Source: Clostridium sp. CAG:413 (GTDB taxonomy: Bacteria > Bacillota > Clostridia > Oscillospirales > Acutalibacteraceae). Taken from it: 29,918 bases of DNA. A model generated the notes under the pieces. It ran no database searches. It worked only from the letters and a program-made list of their open reading frames with translations, and was not told the origin of the DNA. The DNA lies in assembly GCA_000431775.1 (NCBI GenBank), contig FR888227.1, positions 26,198-56,115 of the forward strand. Direction: 5' to 3'. Positions 17,165 through 25,907 of this stretch are shown in pieces (position 1 is the stretch's first letter; every line of letters starts with the position of its first letter). A program made the translations under genes and the position numbers.

Positions 17165-18505
17165 TCATTTCTTCTGCGGGCCGTTGTAGCCGTTCGCCTC
17201 CTGGAAGGCGGCGATCCTTTCGATAACGCCGAGGATGACCTCAAAGCCGTCGCCGACGGTTTCCTCATCGAAGCGGTCTGCGGTATCGCGCCAAGTGTGA
17301 TAATAGTGAGTAAGGGTGGGATTCTGAGCCGCAAAGGTGACGGATTTGACACCCGCCCTGGTCATCGGGGTGCTGTCGCAGCCGCCGACGGGGTTGTGAA
17401 TGCAATAATTCGTCTTACTCTCAACGCCGACCTCCTTGAACGTATCCTTAAACATTTTCTCAAGATCGGTGTCAAAGCGGGTAAACTGCCAGTCGTCCTT
17501 GATAACGACCTCGAAATAATCCTTATCGGCAACGGAGTCGATATTGATATTCCATGCGTTCTGAAGGATCTCCTCGCCCTTATGAGCCCTTGTGAATGCG
17601 AGCGAGCCTCTGAGACCCGCCTCCTCGGAGCCGCAGTTGAAGTCGATGATACGGCAATTCTTGGGCATCTTATCGGGATTCTCTTTGAAATACTTGGTGA
17701 CAGCGTAGCTCAGAGCGCAGCCGGTGGCGTTATCCATTGCGCCTCTTGAAGCATTCTCGTGATCGGGATCCGCCCATTTGATGACGAATACGCTGCCGAC
17801 AGCCGTAACAGCGGGGGTAAAGAGCAGGGCATATTTGAATGCCTGGAAGCTCGCCGCATAGTTGACGGTGTAGAGCGCCCACTGAGCGCCCGCCATTGCG
17901 GCGCCGTAGATGACCGCCATTGCAACGGAGGTGCCGATAAGGAAGAACACGCATATTGCGCCGAAGCCCACCTTGCCGAAGGTGGAGATAAGACCGAGAG
18001 CGGGGCTGTTTCTGAACTTATGCGAATGCTCGGAATGATACCAGTTCCAGCTCGTGTCGGTATGACCCGAGAGGATTATGGTGTAGTCGTATTCGCCGTC
18101 CTCGGGCAGCAGCTCGCCGTATGTATTCTGCGATATCTTCTGCCTAAAAAATATGTCGAACCATGTTTTATAAAGGAACACGCTGAGGACGAGCCAAAGA
18201 GTTACCGCAATGCCCGAGAGAGCCATGCCGAACCAAAGAGTCGGTATCGAGATGGCGAGGTAGACAAGACCGCTCATTATGAGACCGTACCAGCCTGCAT
18301 AGGGAATACCGCCTATCGACGCACGGGGCGACACCGCAAACTCCTCCTGAGTAGGCTCGATGCCTATCTCGCGGAGCTTGTCGCCCATGTAGTCGGCGTA
18401 TTTCTTCTCATTCGCGGAGCCCGGCAGCCTCGCGCCGATCTTTTGCGAAGCGTGCTTGACGATGTCAAACGCTTCTTTTGCATACTTTTTATTTTCTTCT
18501 TTCAC
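17165..18505 (-). CDS. M28-family metallopeptidase with membrane helices inside the catalytic domain
   Basis: A 446-residue protein with the di-zinc aminopeptidase set: His148 and Asp150 (SGHTDT), Asp258 (GAMDNATG), Glu294-Glu295 (GSEEAG), Asp323 (NIDS) and His403 (YYHTWRDTAD). Unlike soluble M28 peptidases it has hydrophobic segments before the first motif (about 66-88 and 91-112) and between the first and second (about 178-205 and 224-244), so the peptidase fold is threaded through the membrane. No signal peptide is seen, and the side facing the active site cannot be decided. The start is a GTG with GGAGG nine bases upstream. It lies 48 bases after the GH36 gene and directly before the acetyltransferase gene. 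It could act on short peptides or on glycopeptides released by the neighbouring enzymes. Confidence 0.85.
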   Translation of the reverse strand: MKEENKKYAKEAFDIVKHASQKIGARLPGSANEKKYADYMGDKLREIGIEPTQEEFAVSPRASIGGIPYAGWYGLIMSGLVYLAISIPTLWFGMALSGIAVTLWLVLSVFLYKTWFDIFFRQKISQNTYGELLPEDGEYDYTIILSGHTDTSWNWYHSEHSHKFRNSPALGLISTFGKVGFGAICVFFLIGTSVAMAVIYGAAMAGAQWALYTVNYAASFQAFKYALLFTPAVTAVGSVFVIKWADPDHENASRGAMDNATGCALSYAVTKYFKENPDKMPKNCRIIDFNCGSEEAGLRGSLAFTRAHKGEEILQNAWNINIDSVADKDYFEVVIKDDWQFTRFDTDLEKMFKDTFKEVGVESKTNYCIHNPVGGCDSTPMTRAGVKSVTFAAQNPTLTHYYHTWRDTADRFDEETVGDGFEVILGVIERIAAFQEANGYNGPQKK

Positions 18506-18553
18506 CTTGATAAACCTCCATGCAGAATTTATTATGATTATTTACCGCTTAAA

Positions 18554-20734
18554 TTATTTTACCGCTTTGAAATGCTTCTTGAAGCTGTCGCCGTCCCATT
18601 CACCGTTGAAGTCGAGGCAAATGCCCGCATTCATCAGCAGAGCGCCCGAATATATCTCGCCGTCGTCCTCGTCAACATAGTATTTGGCGGGGTCAAGTCC
18701 TTTAAGACGCAGGGTGAAGCCTCTGTCCTCCGGGCGCTTGATAACAACGCTTGTGACGAGCACTTCGTCCTTATCCTGTGAGACAAACATCCACGCCGCT
18801 CTGAATTCGTTCTCAAATGGGCTGATGAGCCTGTAAAGCTCGCCGTAATGAATGACGTCGTAGTATTTATGATATTCCGCAACCTGAGCCTTTATAAGCT
18901 CGGATTCCTCCTCGGTGAAGCGGTTGGGGTCAAGCTCATAGCCGAAGGTGCCCCAAAGAGCGACATTCGCCTTTGTGTCATAACCCGCACGCTTTGAAGC
19001 GGAGACATGAGCGCCCATGGTCGAGGCGGGGTAGCACATCGAAGTGCCGAACTGAATGCTGAGCCTCTCGAGCGGGTCGGTGTTGTCGCTCGTCCAGATC
19101 TGCGGCGAATAATAGAGCATACCCGGGTCGAAGCGTCCGCCGCCGCCCGAGCAATTCTCAAGCAGCATATCGGGGAACGCCTTGGTCAGGCGATCCATGA
19201 CCTCATATGTGCCGAGCACGAAGCGGTGAGCGACCTCCTTCTGCCTCTCGGGGGGCAGCGCCGCCGAGCCTATCTCGCTGAGATTACGGTTGAAGTCCCA
19301 CTTGAGGTAATCGACCTTGTTGACCGAGAGCACCTTATACATCTCGTTGAAGATATAGTCACGGACATCCTTGCGGCTGAAGTCAAGGACGTACTGATGC
19401 CTTGCGATGGATTTCTCTCTGCCGGGCACATGGATGCACCAGTCGGGATGCGCCCTGTAAAGGTCGCTGTCGCGTGAGATCATCTCAGGCTCATACCAGA
19501 TGCCGAATTTCATACCGAGGGCGTTGATACGCTCAATAAGATAAGCGAGCGAGCCGCCGAGCTTCTCCTCGTTGACCTGCCAGTCGCCGAGGGAGCTTGT
19601 GTCGTCGTCCCTGTGGCCGAACCAGCCGTCGTCCATGACGAGCATCTCAATACCCAGCTCCTTTGCCTTCTTTGCGAAGGAAACTATGGTGTCGCCGTCA
19701 AACTCCATGCCGGTGGCTTCCCAGTTATTGATAAGCAGCGGTCTCTTGATATCCTTCCACCTGCCGTTGAAGAGATGCTTTGTATATAGGCGGTGGAATA
19801 TGCGGCTCATCTCGCCGATACCCTCGTTGGTATAGACGGTGACCGCCTCGGGAGCCTCAAAGTGCTCGCCCGGGTCGAGGTGCCAGCCGAAGCCGTCGGG
19901 GTTGATGCCCATTATAACTCTCGTGCCCGAGAAGCCGTCGACCTCCGCCTCAAAGAGGAAGTTGCTGCTGTAGATGAGGTTGAAGCCGTATGCTTCGCCC
20001 TTATCCTCGTCGGCGGTCCTGCCGACTATTGCGCCGAACGGATTCTGATGATGACCCGACGAGCCCCTCTTGCTCGAAACAAGCTGTCTGCCGTGCTCAA
20101 GCGGCCTGCGGGCAAGGCTTCTCTCCTTGCCCCACTTGCCGTAGAGGGTGAGCATATCGTAATTGTGGTTGGTGAAGTCAACGCAGCAGCTCATCACGCG
20201 CTCGACCTCGACGGGCTTGTCGGAGGCGTTGATTATTCTGACGTGCCTCGCCATTGCGCCAAGCTTCTCAAACACGGTGTAATAGAGCACCGCCTGCACG
20301 CCCGTGACGCTGTCCTCGGTAAGTATCTCAAGGGTCGCCGCGTCGTCGTCGTTATCGACATGGAGCGAGGGCATACCCGCGAGGGCGGGCTTGCCGCCGT
20401 ATATCTTATGCGATTTATAGCGCATATCGGTGACCGCGTTGCCGTCGGCGTTACGCACAGCGACTGCGGAGGATCTGAAATCGCCCGCGCCCTCGCCGGG
20501 GTACTCCATGGGATTCACGTCGGGCGAGAATCGGCAGTCGTCAATATTGATATTCTGCGGGCTGAACGAAGCAAAAGAGCCGTTGTATTTAAGCATTGAT
20601 ACGTTCATATCGGGGATCTTTGCGCCGTAATAGAGATGGACAAGGTAATTCTCCTTGAATATCTCGATTATGTAGCTCGAGGTGGCGGTATCGAGCTTAA
20701 ACATACGCTTTTCGCTGTCAAAAATAATGGGCAT
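18554..20734 (-). CDS. GH36 alpha-galactosidase-like enzyme (possible alpha-GalNAc specificity)
   Basis: A full-length, 726-residue enzyme of glycoside hydrolase family 36, without signal peptide and thus cytoplasmic. An N-terminal beta-sandwich (to about 330) is followed by the TIM barrel with VMDDGWFG (367-374), the nucleophile Asp480 in LKWDFNR, the CSGGGGRFDPGM loop (528-539) and the acid/base Asp550 in IWTSDNTD, and a C-terminal beta domain. The family includes alpha-galactosidases and alpha-N-acetylgalactosaminidases; the substrate cannot be fixed from the sequence. AAGGAG precedes the ATG, which lies one base after the stop of the DUF4091 gene, a spacing that implies tight co-expression with it. 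Confidence 0.93.
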   Translation of the reverse strand: MPIIFDSEKRMFKLDTATSSYIIEIFKENYLVHLYYGAKIPDMNVSMLKYNGSFASFSPQNINIDDCRFSPDVNPMEYPGEGAGDFRSSAVAVRNADGNAVTDMRYKSHKIYGGKPALAGMPSLHVDNDDDAATLEILTEDSVTGVQAVLYYTVFEKLGAMARHVRIINASDKPVEVERVMSCCVDFTNHNYDMLTLYGKWGKERSLARRPLEHGRQLVSSKRGSSGHHQNPFGAIVGRTADEDKGEAYGFNLIYSSNFLFEAEVDGFSGTRVIMGINPDGFGWHLDPGEHFEAPEAVTVYTNEGIGEMSRIFHRLYTKHLFNGRWKDIKRPLLINNWEATGMEFDGDTIVSFAKKAKELGIEMLVMDDGWFGHRDDDTSSLGDWQVNEEKLGGSLAYLIERINALGMKFGIWYEPEMISRDSDLYRAHPDWCIHVPGREKSIARHQYVLDFSRKDVRDYIFNEMYKVLSVNKVDYLKWDFNRNLSEIGSAALPPERQKEVAHRFVLGTYEVMDRLTKAFPDMLLENCSGGGGRFDPGMLYYSPQIWTSDNTDPLERLSIQFGTSMCYPASTMGAHVSASKRAGYDTKANVALWGTFGYELDPNRFTEEESELIKAQVAEYHKYYDVIHYGELYRLISPFENEFRAAWMFVSQDKDEVLVTSVVIKRPEDRGFTLRLKGLDPAKYYVDEDDGEIYSGALLMNAGICLDFNGEWDGDSFKKHFKAVK

Positions 20735-20735
20735 A

Positions 20736-22355
20736 TCAGTTCTCCTTGATCATTTGGTTTATCTTTTCTCTCGTTTCAAGCAGCCAGTCATTCTCATGCG
20801 GGTATTCCCTGAAAGTGAGGGGCTTGAAGAGATCTTTGTCTATGAATTCGAGCACCTTTTCTCTGCCTAACTTGCTCTCAAGCAGTCTGAGAGCGGCTGC
20901 ATCCTGAAAAGCGTCGTAAAACACCTTGAGCCTGAGGCTCGGCACGGCTTCGCCGCCCTTGCCGGGGTAAACAACGAACGAGTCGCCCGATGGGAAAGCT
21001 CCGCCCGCGTCAGTGACCTTGTAGGGGTCGATATTCTTGATAGAATACTGCGTGTTGTAGAAGTTGTAGCCCCATTGCAGGAAGCCCTTGACGTCGTATT
21101 TATACATGATGATGCCGAGCACTCTGTTTCTGAGCGACGGCATTGACATGAAGCGGTTCGGCATATACTCGCTGCCCTGACCGCAGCAATAATATGTCCA
21201 AAGCTCGGGCACCTTGCCGAAGAACTTGTCGGCTTCATTCTCACAGGGTATCGGCTGCTTCACCGCACCAGTCTCATAGAATTCGAGATTCGATAGAGCG
21301 TCGATAACGGTAAACCCCGGGAATATCTCGCTTATGAGCTTTGCACGCTGCTTATATATCTTGAGATGCGCGAGCGACGGCTCGTCGGATATATGGAAGA
21401 AGCAGCGCTCACGGATGCCGTTATCGTCGATGAATCTGACAAGAGCCGAGCCGAACTGCCTGAGGAAATCGTCATACGCCTTGCTTGAGGTGCGGGTCGA
21501 CCAGCCGAATATCTTCTTCTCCCTGCCCTTGCGGTCGATAGCGACTATCTTGGGGGCGTGCTTTGCGCCCCACTGGGTGAAAAAGTGGCTCATCTCAAAA
21601 TAGCGGATGCCGCATCTTTGGGCAAGATCTATCCACTTTTTAAGATTAGTGAAATCAAAGTAGTATTTGCCGCCTGCCCTACGCACCTTGACGAGCTGCA
21701 CGGTGCGCCTCTCGCCGCCGACCTTGGTATCGAGCGGAGGAGTGAAAAGCGGGGTTAGGATGCAGTTCATGCCGTGTATGGCGGCTGTACGCATAAAATT
21801 CTCATTTATGCGCCAATATTCGTCGCTGAACGGCTCAATGCCGTAATAATTGCAGATGCAGTCCGAGTGATACCACTCGGTGCATATGATAGACTGCTCG
21901 GGCAGCTCGGCGTCAATGACCTCGACCGTTACGCGAGCCTCGCCGCTCTCCTCGCCGCACTCAACTCCGACGGTAAGCTCCGAGGAGCCGATATATCCGC
22001 CGTTCGGCGAGACCTCGACCCAGACGGAGTACCAATTGCCGCCCTCGGCCTTGAATCCGCCGTCGTCGCTCTCAAGCACGTCGGGGTAGTCGCCCGGAGT
22101 TTTGCGCAGATACAGGTCGTCGGCATTCTCAAAGCAGGGCAGCCCGACGGGCACCTCACGCACGATATACGCCTTCGTCGCCGCTGCAAGATCGCCGCCG
22201 AGCGTGACGGTCACCTTGCCGCCGCCCTCTGGGCAGAAAGCCGCCTGAAACGAGCTGCGCTCATTTTTTAGCATTGAGAAGCTCTTATATTCGGGCGCGG
22301 AGGGCGCTTCGTCGTGAAAGACCTTCTCAAGCGAGCTTAAAGCGATTATTTTCAT
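20736..22355 (-). CDS. Soluble DUF4091 protein, GH123-like putative glycosidase
   Basis: This 539-residue protein has no signal peptide. An N-terminal beta-rich part (to about 150) is followed by a barrel-like part with CTEWYHSDC (158-166), WIDLAQRCGIRYFE (241-254) and the pair Asp324-Glu325 in FHISDEP. The DEP pair at this place, with WGYNFY and YDAFQDAAALR toward the end, recalls DUF4091 proteins related to GH123 beta-N-acetylgalactosaminidases, which use a neighbouring Asp-Glu pair. No DUF4091 enzyme was recognised as characterised at this level of similarity, so the activity is a guess. It is coupled with the GH36 gene (one base apart), and a second, membrane-bound DUF4091 protein is encoded upstream in the same directon. 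Confidence 0.8.
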   Translation of the reverse strand: MKIIALSSLEKVFHDEAPSAPEYKSFSMLKNERSSFQAAFCPEGGGKVTVTLGGDLAAATKAYIVREVPVGLPCFENADDLYLRKTPGDYPDVLESDDGGFKAEGGNWYSVWVEVSPNGGYIGSSELTVGVECGEESGEARVTVEVIDAELPEQSIICTEWYHSDCICNYYGIEPFSDEYWRINENFMRTAAIHGMNCILTPLFTPPLDTKVGGERRTVQLVKVRRAGGKYYFDFTNLKKWIDLAQRCGIRYFEMSHFFTQWGAKHAPKIVAIDRKGREKKIFGWSTRTSSKAYDDFLRQFGSALVRFIDDNGIRERCFFHISDEPSLAHLKIYKQRAKLISEIFPGFTVIDALSNLEFYETGAVKQPIPCENEADKFFGKVPELWTYYCCGQGSEYMPNRFMSMPSLRNRVLGIIMYKYDVKGFLQWGYNFYNTQYSIKNIDPYKVTDAGGAFPSGDSFVVYPGKGGEAVPSLRLKVFYDAFQDAAALRLLESKLGREKVLEFIDKDLFKPLTFREYPHENDWLLETREKINQMIKEN

Positions 22356-22373
22356 TTTGTTTCTCCTTAAAGA

Positions 22374-23180
22374 TTATTGCGCCGCCATTCTTCTGTCCTT
22401 TTCGACGGTTTCTTCAACGGCAGTGATAACTGACGCCTCGAAGCCCGTCTTTTTGAGGCTGCACAGCCCCTCGACGGTCGTGCCCGCGGGCGAGCAGACA
22501 TTCTTGATAAGCTCGTCGGCGGAGAGCGGACTTTCAAGCAGCATTTTGGCGCTGCCGTAAAGCATTTGAGCCGCAGTCTCCCTCGCCTCGGCTGCGGTCA
22601 TACCATATTTTATGCCCGCCACGGCAAGAGCATCCGCAAATAGATAGGCGAATGCGGGTGCAGAGCCTGCAACGGCGGTGAACACCGAGAAATACTTCTC
22701 GTCGAGCATTATCGCTCTGCCGAAGCAGCCGCAAAGCCCAAGCACGAAATCCGCCTGCTCCTTTGTGACAAATTCGTCGGGGCAGACTGCCGTCATTGCC
22801 TCACCGACGGCGGCATTGATATTGGGCATTATCCTGACCGCGCGGACGTCGTAGCCGAAAAGCTCCTTGAGCCTTGAGAGCTGAGTGCCTGCGGCGGTCG
22901 AGATGAATACGGGGTCATGCCCCCTGCCCTCGGCGGCAATGCTGCCGATAAGCGACGGGATATCCTTTGGCTTCACGGCGACAAACACATATTCAGCCGA
23001 GGAAGCGACCTCGGCAGCGGACGAGCCCGCCTTAATCCCGAGCTCCGCCGTGAGTGAATCAACGACAGCGGAATTGATATCATATATGATGATATCGCCG
23101 CTCCCGACCTTGCCCGAGGCGCAGACACCCCTGAGTATGGCGGAGGCGAGCTTGCCCGTGCCGATAAATCCGAGTTTCAT
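22374..23180 (-). CDS. proC: Pyrroline-5-carboxylate reductase
   Basis: A 268-residue enzyme for the last step of proline synthesis, reducing P5C with NAD(P)H. The Rossmann start MKLGFIGTGKLASAIL, the middle block FTAVAGSAPAFAYLF and the C-terminal VCSPAGTTVEGL are typical. The ATG at 23180 has GGAG nine bases upstream. It lies between the two DUF4091 genes on the same strand, 32 bases after one and 18 before the other, so it is probably transcribed with them although its job seems unrelated. No proA or proB is in the window. Confidence 0.95.
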   Translation of the reverse strand: MKLGFIGTGKLASAILRGVCASGKVGSGDIIIYDINSAVVDSLTAELGIKAGSSAAEVASSAEYVFVAVKPKDIPSLIGSIAAEGRGHDPVFISTAAGTQLSRLKELFGYDVRAVRIMPNINAAVGEAMTAVCPDEFVTKEQADFVLGLCGCFGRAIMLDEKYFSVFTAVAGSAPAFAYLFADALAVAGIKYGMTAAEARETAAQMLYGSAKMLLESPLSADELIKNVCSPAGTTVEGLCSLKKTGFEASVITAVEETVEKDRRMAAQ

Positions 23181-23212
23181 ATTATCACACTCCATAGTGA
23201 GAATTTGTATAT

Positions 23213-25252
23213 TTATGCCTCCGCGAGGGCAACGCCGATCTCACGGCGCACCTGCTCAAAGAGCGCATGGTCCGAGGTATATTCGGTCGGCGAGGTGACG
23301 ACCTTTGCTATCTTTTCATTGACCCATTCTTTGCCGAATTTTGCCTCGGCAAGGGCGAAATAGTCATAGTCCTCCATACCGTCGGCGATATTCATAAGCC
23401 TGAGTGAAGCGATCGGGCCGTCAAAGCCTATGTAGCCGCCGGGATAGATGAGCATACCGTCGCCGGCGCTATTATAATCATCCCATGTCTTTGTGCTCTC
23501 CCACGGATTTGCCTTCTCGCAATAGGTTGTCGACCAATAAAGCAGACCTGAAATGTCAAACGACCTCTGCTGCCACATAAGGAGCCGGTGCTTTATGCCG
23601 TCGAGAAATTCAAAGAAGTTGCAATAGTCTCCGCCCGGAGCGCAGCAGACATACCACCATGCGCGGCTGCCGTTTTTAACTTCATTTTGCATTTCTTCAA
23701 GAGTCGTTCCCCTGTTCAAGACCTCGCTGAGGCCGCAGAGAATGGAGCTTTTGCCCGTCTGAAGCTGAACTGAGGACATCTCCTTGCCGTCGATGATGAC
23801 CTTATCGGTGTTGAACGGCGTGACCATATTGTAACCGGGGCAAAGGCGGCTGAGGCGGTCGGTTATCTCGGTATATTTTGCATAAGCCTCGGCATTGCCC
23901 GGCTCGTCGATGGGGTAAAAGTAGCCTTTCTTTGCCCAATCGGGGTTTGACGTAACCTTGGTGTAGTATTCGACCAGCAGATCGTCGTCCTCGGAATAGG
24001 GAATGACAAAGGACGTCACTCTCGGGTCGCTCATATAAGCGTCGGCGCGCTCATCGAGAATATCGTAGGGCAGATTATAAGGAGAAAGTCGATTCTCGAG
24101 AAGCATATTATAAACTTGCAGCCTGAGCTTCTCGGCGGCTTCATCGTCGCCGTCCCTGACCCCGCTGAGGGTATAGAAGGTACCGCCGCCGTTGCCGAAC
24201 GCGCTCTCGTTTGCGGGAGCGTCGGGCAGTGTAAAATTCCAAACGGTGGCTTTTATTTCTTTTTCAAGTATAACCTCGTCCTTCTCGTTAACGGCCGTGA
24301 CGGTCGCTGTATATTCGCCCGCCGAGGAATCCTTCTCGGCTCTTGTTCTGATAAAGAACGCCTGCTGAAGCCCCTTTTGAAGCTCGGCGGCGCCGACCCT
24401 GTCGCCCGTGTGGGTCACGGGGATAAGAGCGTCGGGGTATTCGCAGTTATAGACGTCGCCCAAGCCCTTGACCTCAAGATAATGCTCTTTGAAAATCTCG
24501 GTCTTGAGTGTGTCGCCGTTTGAATTTTTGAAATCGGTGACAGAGACATTGACTTTCTTATCCTTTGCCGCCGTGGCAAAGACGACCTGAAAGCCCTCCC
24601 ACTCGTTTTTGGCAAGAGCTATGTCGATGGTTTCATCCTTACCGAGGGCTGTGTCACGCACGTTCTTCTCGGTAGCATAGGCGAAATCGTAAACGATATC
24701 GGCGTCCTTTGTCGGGACTCCGCCGATATCGCTCGAGGCCTTTGATATCTCATAGAAAGGCTTGAGGAACGAGTAATCGCCTATTGCACGGTAAGTAACA
24801 GTGAGACCCGAGCATATGAGCGAAAGGGCGCAGACCGCCGCGGTCAGCTTGGATACGACCTTGTGCCCCCTGCTTGAAAGCCCGTTAAAAAATATTGCAA
24901 GCGCAACGCCGAACGCTATGCAGGCGTAGCCCGCCGCCACTCCTCCGCCAACGCCGGGCGAAACAGCCTTCTGCACGCCGAAGCCTATTGCGGGGTAAGC
25001 CGCCGCATTGAACAGTAATGCGGCGATCGGCACTATAACTTTATTTGCGGTCGAGTGGCTGCGCTTTTTATCGGTCAGTGTATAGAGCAGCATTATCGCC
25101 CCGTTGCACAGGGCAAGCAGCGCCGTATAGAGGATTATCTCGCCGACGTTGCCTCTCTTGAATGTCCAATAAGCGGAATAGAGCGAATAGATATACAGCG
25201 CAATGGTAATGAATGCGGTGACTGCGAGGGTCGCAATTTTGCTTTTTTTCAT
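23213..25252 (-). CDS. Membrane protein with five N-terminal helices and an extracellular DUF4091 domain
   Basis: A 679-residue protein. Hydrophobic helices lie at about 6-27, 37-59, 71-93, 104-124 and 134-153; the positive loops (MKKSK, DKKRSHSTANK, SSRGHKVVSK) predict an inside N-terminus and an outside C-terminal domain. The large C-terminal part has a beta-rich section (about 185-345), then a DUF4091-type domain with Asp449-Glu450 in FYPIDEP and the family block ADGMEDYDYF (623-632). The Asp-Glu pair suggests a glycosidase akin to GH123. The ATG at 25252 follows AGGGG at seven bases; the reading frame upstream of it has no conserved content. It is the first gene of the directon with proC, the soluble DUF4091 gene and GH36. 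Confidence 0.82.
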   Translation of the reverse strand: MKKSKIATLAVTAFITIALYIYSLYSAYWTFKRGNVGEIILYTALLALCNGAIMLLYTLTDKKRSHSTANKVIVPIAALLFNAAAYPAIGFGVQKAVSPGVGGGVAAGYACIAFGVALAIFFNGLSSRGHKVVSKLTAAVCALSLICSGLTVTYRAIGDYSFLKPFYEISKASSDIGGVPTKDADIVYDFAYATEKNVRDTALGKDETIDIALAKNEWEGFQVVFATAAKDKKVNVSVTDFKNSNGDTLKTEIFKEHYLEVKGLGDVYNCEYPDALIPVTHTGDRVGAAELQKGLQQAFFIRTRAEKDSSAGEYTATVTAVNEKDEVILEKEIKATVWNFTLPDAPANESAFGNGGGTFYTLSGVRDGDDEAAEKLRLQVYNMLLENRLSPYNLPYDILDERADAYMSDPRVTSFVIPYSEDDDLLVEYYTKVTSNPDWAKKGYFYPIDEPGNAEAYAKYTEITDRLSRLCPGYNMVTPFNTDKVIIDGKEMSSVQLQTGKSSILCGLSEVLNRGTTLEEMQNEVKNGSRAWWYVCCAPGGDYCNFFEFLDGIKHRLLMWQQRSFDISGLLYWSTTYCEKANPWESTKTWDDYNSAGDGMLIYPGGYIGFDGPIASLRLMNIADGMEDYDYFALAEAKFGKEWVNEKIAKVVTSPTEYTSDHALFEQVRREIGVALAEA

Positions 25253-25340
25253 TTCGTTACCCCTTTCTTGATTTACAAAGAAGGATGTGCGTTGCGTATA
25301 TTTAACGCCTTTTAGGCGCTCCTGCCCGTGTTTAATTAGC

Positions 25341-25376
25341 AAAATGAGCGCAAATCACCCTGCGGCGTTTGCGCTC
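25341..25376 (-). terminator. Probable intrinsic terminator after mscL
   Basis: GAGCGCAAA (25346-25354) pairs with TTTGCGCTC (25368-25376) in a nine-pair stem seven bases after the mscL stop. On the minus strand only four T follow, so it may be leaky and let some transcription into the DUF4091 directon, for which I found no clear promoter in 25253-25345. A smaller hairpin CGCC-TTTTA-GGCG type lies at 25306-25318. Confidence 0.6.
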
Positions 25377-25382
25377 CGATTT

Positions 25383-25847
25383 TTATTCCTCAAGCGAAGA
25401 TGTGCAGTGCGGGCACTTCGTAGCCTCGATGTCGATCTTGCTCATGCAGTAGGGGCACTTCTTGGTGGTGGGAGCCGCCGGCTCCTCCGCCTTCTTCGTC
25501 TTCTCGGCAAGGGTATTAATAGCCTTGACAAAGAGGAAGATGATGAATGCCATGATAATGAAATTGATGACGGCGCTGATGAAGTTGCCGTAGCTGATGA
25601 CAGCCGCTCCCGCCTCCTGAGCCTGAGCCAGCGTGCCGTATTTGTTGCCGTCAAGGGCGATGAACCAATTCGAGAAGTCGATGCCCTTGGTGGCGAGCGA
25701 GATTATCGGCATAAAGATATCGTCGACCAGCGACTTGACTATCGACTGAAACGCTCCGCCGATGATAACGCCGACCGCAAGGTCAATAACGTTGCCGCGC
25801 ATGATGAACTTCTTGAATTCCGCAATAAAACCTTTTCCTTTTGCCAT
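25383..25847 (-). CDS. mscL: MscL mechanosensitive channel with C-terminal zinc ribbon
   Basis: A 154-residue large-conductance mechanosensitive channel that opens under membrane tension to release solutes in hypo-osmotic shock. The N-terminal FKKFIMRGNVIDLAVGVIIGG covers the amphipathic helix and TM1; TM2 is at about 90-111. After a short acidic and proline-containing linker the tail holds four cysteines in two CxxC pairs (131/134 and 145/148), a zinc-ribbon pattern that E. coli MscL lacks. The ATG at 25847 has GGAGG eight bases upstream. pflX ends 60 bases upstream on the same strand; co-transcription is possible. Confidence 0.95.
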   Translation of the reverse strand: MAKGKGFIAEFKKFIMRGNVIDLAVGVIIGGAFQSIVKSLVDDIFMPIISLATKGIDFSNWFIALDGNKYGTLAQAQEAGAAVISYGNFISAVINFIIMAFIIFLFVKAINTLAEKTKKAEEPAAPTTKKCPYCMSKIDIEATKCPHCTSSLEE

Positions 25848-25907
25848 ACCATTAACCTCCGACAAAATATCATAAATATTGATACATATAATTTAACAGA
25901 AAAAGCC

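Noticed and set aside
17759..18781. Plus-strand open frame of 340 residues across the M28 and GH36 genes
   Set aside because: It lies opposite two well-supported genes, crosses their boundary and shows no recognisable motif.
19793..20599. Plus-strand open frame of 268 residues opposite the GH36 gene
   Set aside because: Shadow frame with no ribosome site or motif.
25306..25320. Small hairpin CGCC/GGCG upstream of the membrane DUF4091 gene
   Set aside because: Only four to five pairs and no proper T-run; it is too weak to call a terminator or an RNA element.
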